Source: Microvirga terrae (GTDB lineage Bacteria; Pseudomonadota; Alphaproteobacteria; Rhizobiales; Beijerinckiaceae). From it: DNA of 64,000 nucleotides. This document shows positions 18,939 to 29,514 of the stretch, in pieces. The notes under the pieces are model-generated. The model searched no databases, was not told the DNA's origin, and was given only the letters and a program-made list of their open reading frames with translations. Within the stretch, counting starts at the first letter, position 1. Each line of letters opens with the position of its first letter. The position numbers and the translations under genes were made by a program. The DNA is taken from the NCBI RefSeq assembly GCF_013307435.2, contig NZ_CP102845.1:3408001-3472000 (forward strand), given 5' to 3'.

Positions 18939-19438
18939 GCGTCACCCTCCTCGAGGTCTCCCGGCGCGAGGCGCCGAGCCTGTTGCGTCAGCTTCTCGAT
19001 CAAGGATGAAAGCATCCTCCGCTCGTCGGACGTGAGGACGGACAGGAGGCGCTCCTCGACGGCCAGAGCCTCCGGAGCAACGGCCTCGTAGATCTCCCGT
19101 CCCCGAGGCGTCAGCGCCAGCCACTCCTCCCGGCGGTCGTCGAGATTGGGACGCCGGACGACGAGGCCCCGCTTCTCCAGCGCCGAGACGGCGCGCGAGA
19201 CGGTCGACTTGTGCATGACCCCGTCGGGCGCCATGTCCCGCGCCGTGCGGAGCTCGTACTGCCCGAGGGTCACGATGATCCGCCAGGCCGGGATCGAAAG
19301 CCCGTACCGTTCGGCATAGATCTGCGCGAGCGCGCTCGATGTCAGCCCGGCCAGAACATTGAGCCGGTACGGGAGAAACTCCTCCAGGAGCACCAGCGGG
19401 TCGGGCGGGCGCTTCTTCGCTGCGGATCCGGTTGCCAT
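18935..19438 (-). CDS. MarR-family transcriptional regulator of the tyrosine-catabolism operon
   Basis: 167 residues; a winged helix-turn-helix repressor of the MarR type, with the recognition region STVSRAVSALEKRGLVVR and the wing DDRREEWLALTPRG. It is the first gene of an operon with maiA and hppD. Two matched GTTGC-N4-GCAAC palindromes lie 14 and 42 bp upstream of its ATG, so it very likely represses its own operon. The ligand is probably a pathway intermediate such as homogentisate; that is inference. The ATG at 19438 is preferred because an upstream start would run into the operators. Confidence 0.88.
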   Translation of the reverse strand: MATGSAAKKRPPDPLVLLEEFLPYRLNVLAGLTSSALAQIYAERYGLSIPAWRIIVTLGQYELRTARDMAPDGVMHKSTVSRAVSALEKRGLVVRRPNLDDRREEWLALTPRGREIYEAVAPEALAVEERLLSVLTSDERRMLSSLIEKLTQQARRLAPGDLEEGDA

Positions 19439-19451
19439 CGTCACGCCAATC

Positions 19452-19493
19452 GTTGCATAGGCAACTAATAGCAGAATTCGTTGCACGGGCAAC
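19452..19493. promoter_or_regulatory. Paired palindromic operators in front of marR
   Basis: GTTGC-ATAG-GCAAC at 19452-19465 and GTTGC-ACGG-GCAAC at 19480-19493. Each has perfect 5-bp arms, the spacers differ, and they start exactly 28 bp apart, close to three helical turns or two-and-a-half depending on pitch. The position just ahead of the MarR gene makes autorepressor operators the natural reading. Confidence 0.7.
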
Positions 19494-19524
19494 CGGATTC
19501 TCTACCCTTACGGCATGAGATCGA

Positions 19525-19560
19525 AAAAGAACGGCGCGGTCGGTGAACCGACCGCGCCGT
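19525..19560 (-). terminator. Terminator of the TRAP binding-protein gene
   Basis: Perfect 13-bp stem ACGGCGCGGTCGG / CCGACCGCGCCGT with a TGAA loop (19531-19560). On the minus strand it is followed by TCTTTTTC. It insulates the marR promoter from the upstream minus-strand gene. Confidence 0.92.
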
Positions 19561-19629
19561 CATGGCAACGTCCAGGGAGTCGCGGCGCCGCCAGAGCGAA
19601 CGAACCTAACCCCTTCGCAATAGTATGTT

Positions 19630-20727
<1,098 letters not shown>

Positions 20728-20791
20728 TGGCGTTTCCCCGGAAAGCATTCTGTTGCAAGTTGAAAGGACCATAACAACCCGGTCGGTGGCA

Positions 20792-21811
20792 ATGAAGCTC
20801 TCCTCCCTCAACCAAGGCCGTGACGGCCGCCTCGTCATCGTGTCGAAAGACCTGACCCGCGCGACAGATGCTTTTTTCATTGTTCCGACGCTTCAGCAAG
20901 CCTTGGACAATTGGGAAAAAGTCGAGCCTCAGCTGCGGGATCTCGCGGAGCAGCTCGAGCACGGTTCGGTGCCGGCCTTCCGCTTCCACGAGCACGATTG
21001 CGCGTCACCCCTGCCCCGGGCCTATCAATGGGCGGACGGCTCGGCCTACGTGAACCATGTGGAGCTGGTCAGGAGGGCGCGCGGCGCCGAGATGCCGGCC
21101 TCCTTCTGGACCGATCCGCTCATGTATCAGGGCGGCTCCGATTCCTTCCTCGGTCCGCGCGAGCCGATTCTCGCGGTGGACGAGGCCCACGGGATCGACT
21201 TCGAGGCCGAGGTCGCCGTGATCACCGGCGACGTGCCGATGGGCGCGACCCGGGAGGAGGCCGGGCGAGCCATCCGCCTCGTGGTCCTGGTCAACGACGT
21301 CTCGCTCAGGAACCTGATTCCCGCCGAGCTCGCGAAGGGCTTCGGCTTCTTCCACGCCAAGCCCTCCTCGGCGCTGTCGCCCGTGGCCGTCACGCCGGAC
21401 GAGCTGGGCGAGGCCTGGGACGGCGACCGGCTGCACCTGCCCCTGCTCTCGAGCCTCAACGGCCGGCCCTTCGGCAAGCCCGATGCGGGCGTGGACATGA
21501 CCTTCGACTTCCCGACCCTGATTGCCCACGCGGCCAGGACCCGCCCGCTGGGCGCCGGCACGATCATCGGGTCCGGCACCGTGTCCAACAGGGACGAGGC
21601 CGGCGGGCCCGGCAAGCCCATCGACCAGGGCGGTCTCGGCTATTCCTGCCTGGCGGAGCTGCGCACCGTGGAGACCATCCTCCAGGGCGAGGCGAGGACG
21701 CCCTTCATGCGGTTCGGCGACACGATCCGCATCGAAATGAAGGACCGGCAGGGCCACTCGGTCTTCGGCGCCATCGAGCAGGAAGTGCGATCCCATCGGG
21801 TCGAAGGCTGA
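20792..21811 (+). CDS. fahA: Fumarylacetoacetate hydrolase family protein
   Basis: 339 residues. The FAH fold is shown by the metal-binding acids in DFEAEVAVITGDVP near 135-148, the loop LVNDVSLRNLIPAELAKGFGFF near 165-186, PDAGVDMTF, and the C-terminal GAGTIIGSGTVSN...GYSCLAE. It would cleave fumarylacetoacetate to fumarate and acetoacetate, the last step of tyrosine breakdown, and the neighbouring maiA and hppD support that. The broader family also includes acylpyruvases. The ATG has only a weak ribosome-binding site. Confidence 0.85.
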   Translation: MKLSSLNQGRDGRLVIVSKDLTRATDAFFIVPTLQQALDNWEKVEPQLRDLAEQLEHGSVPAFRFHEHDCASPLPRAYQWADGSAYVNHVELVRRARGAEMPASFWTDPLMYQGGSDSFLGPREPILAVDEAHGIDFEAEVAVITGDVPMGATREEAGRAIRLVVLVNDVSLRNLIPAELAKGFGFFHAKPSSALSPVAVTPDELGEAWDGDRLHLPLLSSLNGRPFGKPDAGVDMTFDFPTLIAHAARTRPLGAGTIIGSGTVSNRDEAGGPGKPIDQGGLGYSCLAELRTVETILQGEARTPFMRFGDTIRIEMKDRQGHSVFGAIEQEVRSHRVEG

Positions 21812-21835
21812 CGGCACGGCGACCCGCTCGAAACG

Positions 21836-21866
21836 AAAGGCCGCCGGACGGCTCCGGCGGCCTTTT
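21836..21866. terminator. Bidirectional terminator
   Basis: 12-bp stem AAAGGCCGCCGG / CCGGCGGCCTTT with a 6-nt loop, A-rich on the left and T-rich on the right. It sits between the convergent fahA and DUF4142 genes and can serve both. Confidence 0.9.
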
Positions 21867-21888
21867 GCGTTTGCGACCTGCAGACAAC

Positions 21889-22425
21889 TCACATGGCGCG
21901 GGCTGCGCCGCCGCTCAGGCTCTGGGCGTGCTCGAGATGCCTCTCCAGGGTCGGCAGGGTCGTGCCGGCGAACTGCGCGAGCTGCGGCACGTCGCCGTTC
22001 TGCGAGTAGGACGTGAACAGGGCCACGGCTTCCTGATGCGCCATGACCTGGGCGCTCACATAGGCGGCATCGAGGTCCGGAGCCGCCTGGACCGTTGCCA
22101 GCATCGCCTGATGCTTGGCGTTCAGGGCGGGCGGCGGCATCGGCAGGCCGGCGCGGCGCACGACCGTCGTCATGCGGCGCGTCGCGGCGTTGTGGTCGCG
22201 GATCATCTGCTGGGCGAAGCGGCGCACCTCGGGGCTGCGCGAGCGCTGGAGGGCCAGGCGGCTCGACTCGATCTCGAACAGGCTCGACGACGCTGCCGTC
22301 GGGATGAACTCCGCCGCGCTGGTCACGGCGATCGGAGCGGGAGCAGGAGCCATGGCGGTCGGGGTCATGCATCCGGCGAGGCCGAGCGCCAGCGCGCTCG
22401 AAACGAAGAGTACCTTGAGATTCAT
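21889..22425 (-). CDS. DUF4142-family lipoprotein
   Basis: 178 residues. The N-terminus MNLKVLFVSSALALGLAGC ends in a lipobox, so it is probably anchored to a membrane through Cys19. The helical remainder carries the DUF4142 (ferritin-like) pattern: SSSLFEIESSRLAL, VRRFAQQMIRDHNAATRRM and MAHQEAVALF. Family function is unknown. The start is fixed by AGGAAGGA upstream; a longer frame to 22653 has no site. Confidence 0.85.
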   Translation of the reverse strand: MNLKVLFVSSALALGLAGCMTPTAMAPAPAPIAVTSAAEFIPTAASSSLFEIESSRLALQRSRSPEVRRFAQQMIRDHNAATRRMTTVVRRAGLPMPPPALNAKHQAMLATVQAAPDLDAAYVSAQVMAHQEAVALFTSYSQNGDVPQLAQFAGTTLPTLERHLEHAQSLSGGAARAM

Positions 22426-22679
22426 TGCGGGAAATCCTTCCTCGGCCCGGTCCCGTACGGCCGAGCCAGCCGCACGCCAACTATGGAACATCCTCCTAAG
22501 TTCCTGCCGCGCCGGAGAAATTTTGACCCTCCCCGGTCGCCCGTCCCGGCCGCACGCCCTTCCGCCCTCGGGGAACGACCCCGGGCGGGAGGCGCGGCCC
22601 CGTGAACGGTCCTGGCCCCGGGTCCCCTTTTGGCCGCGACGCTCTAGGTTCATGCTCTCGGCAAAGCATGGAGCGCCCC

Positions 22680-22895
22680 ATGGATGACCACGTGTACAAG
22701 ATCGTCGAACTCGTCGGCTCGTCCGAGACCAGCATCGAGGATGCCATCCAGACGGCGGTGCGACGGGCGAACCAGACCTTGAGGAACCTGCGCTGGTTCG
22801 AGGTCATCCAGACCCGCGGCCATATCGAGGACGGCGAGGTGCGCCATTATCAGGTGGTGATCAAGGCCGGATTCACCCTTGAGGCGGGCGAGTAA
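22680..22895 (+). CDS. Dodecin (flavin-binding)
   Basis: 71 residues, exactly the family size. It contains [20 protein letters not shown], the Trp in [12 protein letters not shown] that stacks on the flavin, and [12 protein letters not shown]. Bacterial dodecins assemble into hollow dodecamers that store and buffer riboflavin/FMN/FAD in the cytoplasm. An in-frame ATG four codons earlier (22668) is also possible. It stands alone between divergent neighbours. Confidence 0.93.
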   Translation: MDDHVYKIVELVGSSETSIEDAIQTAVRRANQTLRNLRWFEVIQTRGHIEDGEVRHYQVVIKAGFTLEAGE

Positions 22896-23113
22896 GCGGG
22901 CGCCTTCGTCGTTGAGCCCCATTGCTGTTCGAATGACGCCCACCCCGGCACGGCCGGCCTTGTGCCGGCCATCTCGGCTGCTTGAAGCGCCGCACCGCAA
23001 AGGATCGGGATCACCGGCACACGGCCGCAGGAGAAGCTGACAGAATTCTGGACTTCACTAAACTGACATCGCCCGCTCGCTAGAAGCGGGATCGTCACAT
23101 TTGGAGGAACGCG

Positions 23114-24079
23114 ATGGAGTGCTTTTCGAGACGTGGCCTGGCCACGATGCTGACGATGCTCTGCCTCGGCGCCATGCCGGCCGCCCTAATGGCTGCGGAG
23201 CCCGACCGGAATGTCCTGGCCGAGCGCGTGACGAAGCTCTCACGCGGCACCCAGTGGAAGCCGGTCTCCGCCGTGCCGATCAACTTCCTGACCCACCACC
23301 CGCAGGGCATGGTGAAGATCGGCGACACGCTGTTCGTATCCTCGGTGGAGATCAAGGAGCCGACCAAGCGCTTCCCGCAGCCCGTGGACGGCTACGATCG
23401 TGATACGGGCGCGGGCGTCGGGCACCTTTTCAAGCTCGACATGAAGGGCAACCTCATCGCCGACCTCACCCTCGGCGAAGGCACGATCTACCATCCGGGC
23501 GGGATCGACTACGACGGGAAGTACATCTGGGTCCCCGTGGCCGAGTACCGGCCGAACAGCCGCTCCATCGTGTATCGGGTCGATCCGGAGACCATGAAGG
23601 CCGAGGAGATGTTCCGCTTCTCCGACCATGTCGGCGGCGTGGTGCACAACACCGACGACAAGACCCTGCACGGGGTGAGCTGGGGCTCGCGCCGCTTCTA
23701 CCGCTGGTCCCTCGACGAGAGCGGCAAGCCAACCAATGCGAGCGAGGCGCCCGAGAAGCTGAGGACGCTCAACACCTCGCATTATCTCGATTACCAGGAC
23801 TGCAAATATGCCGGAAAAAGCCGCATGCTGTGCTCCGGCGTGACCGAGATGCGCGTGACGCCCGACGCTCCGCTGTTCCGGCTCGGCGGGCTCGATCTCG
23901 TCAGTCTCTCCGACGGTCGCCCGATCGCCCAGACCCCGGTGCTGCTCTGGACCGCCGGCGGCATGGATATGACCCACAACCCGGTCTGGATGGAGGCGAG
24001 CGATTCCGGGATCCGCGGCTACTTCATGCCGGAGGACGACAAGTCCACGCTCTACATCTACGAGACCGAGGTGAAGTAG
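23114..24079 (+). CDS. Secreted protein of the DUF6454 type
   Basis: 321 residues with a signal peptide (MLTMLCLGAMPAALMAAEP), so periplasmic or secreted. The rest is beta-rich with repeated GIDYDGKYIWVPVAEYRPNS-like blades (HHPQGMVKIGDTLFVSSVE, GGVVHNTDDKTLHGVSWG), suggesting a beta-propeller. It matches my memory of the DUF6454 family; function is unknown. An AGGA site lies just upstream of 23114. A REP-like repeat follows. Confidence 0.7.
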   Translation: MECFSRRGLATMLTMLCLGAMPAALMAAEPDRNVLAERVTKLSRGTQWKPVSAVPINFLTHHPQGMVKIGDTLFVSSVEIKEPTKRFPQPVDGYDRDTGAGVGHLFKLDMKGNLIADLTLGEGTIYHPGGIDYDGKYIWVPVAEYRPNSRSIVYRVDPETMKAEEMFRFSDHVGGVVHNTDDKTLHGVSWGSRRFYRWSLDESGKPTNASEAPEKLRTLNTSHYLDYQDCKYAGKSRMLCSGVTEMRVTPDAPLFRLGGLDLVSLSDGRPIAQTPVLLWTAGGMDMTHNPVWMEASDSGIRGYFMPEDDKSTLYIYETEVK

Positions 24080-24131
24080 CCTTCGCGGAAACCGTCACGC
24101 CCGCCTCACCACCGGTTCATGCCACCCTCCA

Positions 24132-24223
24132 CGTCATCACCGGGCTCGTCCCGGTGATCCCGCTCACGAATGGCGCAGAGCCTCTCCATATCGCGATGGC
24201 CGGGACAGGCCCGGCCATGACGT
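24132..24223. repeat. REP/BIME-like double-hairpin repeat, copy A
   Basis: Left hairpin ATCACCGG...CCGGTGAT and right hairpin ATGGCCGGG...CCCGGCCAT, framed by CGTCAT and ATGACG. It lies between the DUF6454 gene and the 3' end of the ABC-F gene. See also 34203, 35140, 37259, 39236 and 46476. Confidence 0.8.
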
Positions 24224-24243
24224 GAGAGGGACGGGCCATGCCC

Positions 24244-26055
24244 CTACCCTTCCAGCTCCTCGCGGAGCATCTCGAGCTCGAGCCAGCGCTCCTCGGCCGC
24301 GTGCAGGTCGGCCTGGAGCTGCGTGAGCGCGTCCATGGCCTTCTGGAACCGGGCGGGATCGCGGGAATAGAGGTCCGGATCGGCCAGGATCTCGTTGACC
24401 CGGACGATCTTGGCTTCGAGCTCGCCCATGCGCTGCGGCAGGGTCCTGAGGTCGTGCTGCTCGTTGAAGGAGAGCCTGCGCTTGGCCTGGGACTGCGCCG
24501 CGGCCGCCGGCCGTTCCGCGCTCCTCGCCTTGGCCTGCTTCTCGACCGCGCGGGCCTGAACGCCCTGGCCGCGCTGCGCCACCATGTCGGTGTAGCCGCC
24601 CGCATATTCGAGCCAGCGGCCAGCGCCTTCCGACACCAGGACGGAGCTGACCGTGCGGTCGAGGAAGTCGCGGTCGTGGCTGACCAGGATGACGGTGCCG
24701 GAATAGTCCTGGATCATCTCCTCCAGGAGATCGAGGGTTTCCAGGTCGAGATCGTTGGTCGGCTCGTCGAGCACCAGGAGATTGGAGGGCTGCGCCAAGG
24801 CGCGGGCCAGCATGAGGCGGTTGCGCTCCCCGCCCGAGAGCACGCCCACGGGGGTGCGGGCCTGCTCGGGCGAGAACAGGAAGTCCTTCATGTAGCCGAC
24901 GACGTGCTTGGTCTGCGTCCCGATGGTGACCGTGTCGCCGCGCCCGCCGGTCAGGGTCTCGGCCACGGTGGCGTCGGGATCGAGGCTCGCGCGGCGCTGG
25001 TCGAGGGTGACCATCTGCAGGTTGGAGCCCAGGCGCACCCGGCCCTCGTCGGGCTCCAGGGCGCCGGTGAGCAGGTTGATGAGCGTCGTCTTGCCGGCGC
25101 CGTTCGGCCCGATGATGCCGAGGCGATCGCCGCGCAGCACGCGCAGGGACAGGTTCGACACGATGGGACGGTCGCCGTAGGATTTCGCGATGCCCTCCGC
25201 CTCGACCACCAGGGTGCCGGACTGCTCGGCCTCGGCGAGGCTCATGGTGACCGTGCCGACGGCCCGGCTGCGGTCGCGGTACTGCTGGCGCATGGCATGG
25301 AGATTGCCGAGGCGCCGCACGTTGCGCTTGCGCCGCGCCGTCACCCCGTAGCGCAGCCAGTCCGCCTCTGCCACGAGCTTGCGTCCGAGCTTGTGATGCT
25401 CGGCCTCCTCCTGCTCCAGGACTTGGTCGCGCCATTCCTCGAAATGGGCGAAGCCCCGGTCCATGCGGCGGGTGCGGCCCCGGTCGAGCCAGACCGTCGC
25501 CTGGGACAGGCTCTCCAGGAAGCGGCGGTCGTGGCTGATGAGCACGAGGGCGGAGCGCAGGCTCTTCAATTCGCCTTCGAGCCATTCGATCACCGGCAGG
25601 TCGAGATGGTTCGTGGGCTCGTCGAGGAGCAGGATGTCGGGTTCGGGCGCGAGCACGTGGGCCAGCGCCGCCCGGCGGGCCTCGCCGCCGGAAAGATCGG
25701 CGGGCGTTTCCTCGCCGGTCAGCCCGAGCTGCTCCAGCAGGTAGCGGGCCCGGTAGGGATCGTCTCCCGGCCCCAGGCCGGTTTCCACGTAGGCCAGGGT
25801 CGTCGGAAAGGCGGAGAGGTCCGGCTCCTGAGCCAGATAGCGCACCGTGGCCCCCGGCTGCACGAACCGCTTGCCGCGGTCCGCCTCGACGAGGCCTGCG
25901 GCGATTTTAAGCAGGGTGGACTTGCCCGAGCCGTTGCGGCCGACGAGGCAGGCCCGCTCGCCCGGCGAGACGGACAGCTCGGCGCCCTCGATCAGCGGCG
26001 TGCCGCCGAAGGTGAGAGCAATGTCCTGAAGGAGAAGAAGAGGAGGAAGCGCCAT
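24244..26055 (-). CDS. uup: ABC-F family ATPase, Uup-like
   Basis: 603 residues, two ABC ATPase cassettes and no membrane segment. Walker A motifs are GRNGSGKST near 38-46 and GPNGAGKTT near 320-328. Signatures are LSGGEARRA and LSGGERNRL. Walker B motifs are LLLDEPTNHLD and LVLDEPTNDLD. The linker is followed by a C-terminal charged coiled coil (QAKRRLSFNEQHDLRTLP, then E/R-rich helices), as in Uup. Such proteins act on ribosomes or replication intermediates, not transport. It is divergent from the histidine kinase gene. Confidence 0.88.
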   Translation of the reverse strand: MALPPLLLLQDIALTFGGTPLIEGAELSVSPGERACLVGRNGSGKSTLLKIAAGLVEADRGKRFVQPGATVRYLAQEPDLSAFPTTLAYVETGLGPGDDPYRARYLLEQLGLTGEETPADLSGGEARRAALAHVLAPEPDILLLDEPTNHLDLPVIEWLEGELKSLRSALVLISHDRRFLESLSQATVWLDRGRTRRMDRGFAHFEEWRDQVLEQEEAEHHKLGRKLVAEADWLRYGVTARRKRNVRRLGNLHAMRQQYRDRSRAVGTVTMSLAEAEQSGTLVVEAEGIAKSYGDRPIVSNLSLRVLRGDRLGIIGPNGAGKTTLINLLTGALEPDEGRVRLGSNLQMVTLDQRRASLDPDATVAETLTGGRGDTVTIGTQTKHVVGYMKDFLFSPEQARTPVGVLSGGERNRLMLARALAQPSNLLVLDEPTNDLDLETLDLLEEMIQDYSGTVILVSHDRDFLDRTVSSVLVSEGAGRWLEYAGGYTDMVAQRGQGVQARAVEKQAKARSAERPAAAAQSQAKRRLSFNEQHDLRTLPQRMGELEAKIVRVNEILADPDLYSRDPARFQKAMDALTQLQADLHAAEERWLELEMLREELEG

Positions 26056-26168
26056 TTCCGGTCACCTGACACCTCTTGGTCGCAGATGCAAGTCTGCTAA
26101 GAACTCTTACAAGGGTGGACGGTCGTCGAAGTTTGTGCTCCCCTTCCGACATTAAGCTGAGCGTTTGC

Positions 26169-28277
26169 ATGACACTGACGAGGCGTCTGCTTCTTCTTGC
26201 CGTGATCTCGGTTCTGCCGGCGATCGTCATCTGGACTTACACGGAAGTCTCTCTGCGCCGCGCCCGAGAAGCGGAGGTGAACGATCTTGCCATCAGGCAG
26301 GCGCAGCTGGTGGGCGCCGAGCTCGAGCGGATCTTCGACGGCATCCACAGCCTTCTGCTCGCCATCGACGAAATTCCGTCCATCCGTGCCTTCGATACGC
26401 CGACCTGCAGCCCCTATCTGAAGGCCATTCAGGAAAAGGTGCCCTATGTGCTGTCCTTCGTGGCGATGGACATCAGCGGGCACATCCGCTGCCGCCCGAC
26501 CGGGACGGTCGATACGCAGCATTACTTCGCCGACCGCCCCTATTTCCACCACGCCCTGTCGGAAAAGGGCATGGTGGTGGGCGAGTACACCCCGGTCTTC
26601 GAAGAAGGCGCGCTTCCTGCCCAACCCGTCCTGCCGCTCGCCCTGCCGATCTGGAACGACCGCGGCGACGTGGTCGGGGTCCTCGCGGCCGCTCTCGACC
26701 TCGGATGGCTGCGCCAGAAGCTGAAGGAGCGCACGGTCCCGGAGGGAGGCTCGCTCACCGTCGCCGACCGGCGCGGCATCGTCATCGTGCAGGATCCCCA
26801 GCCGGAGCGCATGCTCGGGAAGCTTCTGCCCCAGGAATACTTGCTCCAGGCCAAGGCGAAGGAGGCCGGGACCGCGGAGACCACCAGCCTCGACGGCATC
26901 CGCCGGATCGTCGGCTATCTCCCGCTCACCACTCCCCCGCACGACGTCTCCATCAATGTGGGCCTGTCGACGAAGGCGGCCTTCGCGTCGATCAACCAGG
27001 CGGCGAAGCGCGGCTTCATGCTGATCGCGGCCGCGCTCATCCTGGCCCTCTCCCTGTCGGCCCTGCTGAGCCGCGCCTTCATCACCCGGCCATTCGAACT
27101 CGTGACCGACGGCATCCGGGCCTGGCGGCAGGGCGACTACCAGTCTCGCATCGATCTGCCGGGCAAGTCGGGAGAGTTCGGCATCCTGGCGCGGGCGTTC
27201 AACGACCTGATGGACGACGTGGCCGAACGGCAGCACGCCCTGCAGGCCAGCGAGGAGCGCGCGCGCCTGGCCCTTGAGGCGGGCCATATGGGCACCTGGT
27301 GGTACGATCCCAACAAGGGCGTCGGCGGCTGGTCGACCCAGGCGACCGCCATGCTCGGCTATCCGCATGCCAACGAGACCATGGACCACCAGTACTGGCT
27401 GGACATCCTCCATCCCGAGGATCTGGACCGGGTCGTCCAGAGATGGCGCGAGGCCGTTCAGCGCCAGGGCGACTACCAGGACGAGTATCGCATCCGCCGC
27501 CCGGACGGCTCCATCCGCTGGATCAACTCCAAGGGCCGGGTGTTCTTCGACATTCAGAAGAAGCCGTTCTACTTCGTCGGAATCTTCCAGGACATCACCG
27601 AGCAGAAGCACGCGGAGGAGCAGCAGCGGTTCTTCCTCGACGAGTTGAACCACCGGGTGAAGAATACGCTGACCACCGTGCAGTCGATCGCGTCGCAGAC
27701 CTTGCGCACGACGGAGACGCCCGCACAGTTCAAGGAAGCCTTCGAGGGAAGGCTTCTGGCCCTGTCGAAGACGCACAACTTGCTGACGCGCAAGTCCTGG
27801 CGCGAGGCGGAGCTGCGCGACGTGGCCGAGCAGGAGCTCGCCCCCTACCGCAAGCAGGGCGACGAACGGGTCGTCCTGAACGGCCCGAACGTCCGCCTGC
27901 CGGCGCGCTACGCCATCAATCTGGGCCTCGTGCTGCACGAGCTGGTGACGAATGCCGCCAAATACGGGGCGCTCTCGACCAATGCGGGTCGTCTCGACAT
28001 GAGCTGGTCGATCGTCGAGAACGACGACCGCCCGGACCAGCTGCGCATTCACTGGACGGAGAGCGGCGGGCCGCCGGTCGCGCCGCCGAAGCGCCAGGGC
28101 TTCGGCTCGCGCCTGATCCGCCGCAGCATCGAGGGCGAGCTCGGTGGCTACATGGTGCTCAATTTTGCGGAAGGCGGCGTTGCCTACGACATCTCGGTGC
28201 CGCTCGCGCACAGCTCGAAATCATCGGACGCGAAGGTGGATTCGACGCTCGTGATCAATCCGGTGCTGCCGTCGTAA
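26169..28277 (+). CDS. Membrane-bound HWE-family sensor histidine kinase (Cache-HAMP-PAS-HWE)
   Basis: 702 residues. Order: TM1 (LLLLAVISVLPAIVIW), periplasmic double-Cache sensor to about residue 280, TM2 (LIAAALILALSLSALLS) near 284-301, HAMP to about 354, PAS near 375-485, then kinase. The phospho-acceptor is His495 in DELNHRVKNTL, the N-box is HELVTNAAKYGALS near 590, and the W-x-E of HWE kinases is in HWTESGGP. HWE kinases often feed stress or blue-light circuits in Hyphomicrobiales. No response regulator is adjacent; the nearest is the lone receiver at 59282. The ATG at 26169 is chosen over one 31 codons upstream because TM1 then sits at the N-terminus. Confidence 0.88.
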   Translation: MTLTRRLLLLAVISVLPAIVIWTYTEVSLRRAREAEVNDLAIRQAQLVGAELERIFDGIHSLLLAIDEIPSIRAFDTPTCSPYLKAIQEKVPYVLSFVAMDISGHIRCRPTGTVDTQHYFADRPYFHHALSEKGMVVGEYTPVFEEGALPAQPVLPLALPIWNDRGDVVGVLAAALDLGWLRQKLKERTVPEGGSLTVADRRGIVIVQDPQPERMLGKLLPQEYLLQAKAKEAGTAETTSLDGIRRIVGYLPLTTPPHDVSINVGLSTKAAFASINQAAKRGFMLIAAALILALSLSALLSRAFITRPFELVTDGIRAWRQGDYQSRIDLPGKSGEFGILARAFNDLMDDVAERQHALQASEERARLALEAGHMGTWWYDPNKGVGGWSTQATAMLGYPHANETMDHQYWLDILHPEDLDRVVQRWREAVQRQGDYQDEYRIRRPDGSIRWINSKGRVFFDIQKKPFYFVGIFQDITEQKHAEEQQRFFLDELNHRVKNTLTTVQSIASQTLRTTETPAQFKEAFEGRLLALSKTHNLLTRKSWREAELRDVAEQELAPYRKQGDERVVLNGPNVRLPARYAINLGLVLHELVTNAAKYGALSTNAGRLDMSWSIVENDDRPDQLRIHWTESGGPPVAPPKRQGFGSRLIRRSIEGELGGYMVLNFAEGGVAYDISVPLAHSSKSSDAKVDSTLVINPVLPS

Positions 28278-28299
28278 ATGCGCGCCAGGCAAGGGAGGG

Positions 28300-28347
28300 A
28301 GCATCGGATCCGATCCCAAAAGTGGGTCCACGATTGGGTCCGATGCT
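28300..28347. repeat. GCATCG-type intergenic palindrome, copy 2
   Basis: Arms AGCATCGGA at 28300-28308 and TCCGATGCT at 28339-28347 enclose an inner AAAAGTGGGTCC segment. The same building blocks occur at 10489 and, more diverged, at 44217. Confidence 0.6.
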
Positions 28348-28387
28348 TGTCTTATGATTTTCGCGTCCTGATCGAGCAAGATGAGGA

Positions 28388-28420
28388 CACCGCCAGCGGG
28401 TCGCGAGCTCGCTGGCGGTG
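28388..28420 (+). ncRNA. Hairpin in the IS110 5' non-coding end (candidate bridge-RNA segment)
   Basis: A perfect 11-bp stem CACCGCCAGCG / CGCTGGCGGTG encloses an 11-nt loop. A second, shorter stem CGGGC / GCCCG lies at 28511-28526 just before the transposase. IS110 elements express structured bridge RNAs from this position. Here RNA expression is inferred from family knowledge only, and the full RNA limits are unknown. Confidence 0.4.
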
Positions 28421-28531
28421 GGAGGGGACGGGTCGTTCCGACGCAGACCGGAGCGGGTCGAGCTAGAGTCAGACCGCCCCTCTCTTTTCCTCGTGGCCTG
28501 AACGGATACCCGGGCGTGATGGCCCGCATGA

Positions 28532-29500
<969 letters not shown>

Positions 29501-29514
29501 TCAATACGGATACT

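Noticed and set aside
22947..23027. Seventh REP copy upstream of the DUF6454 gene
   Set aside because: It holds the same words (CCGGCCTTGTGCCGG, GGGATCACCGGCACA) but in a different order, so it was not listed as a feature; it is mentioned in the repeat finding only.
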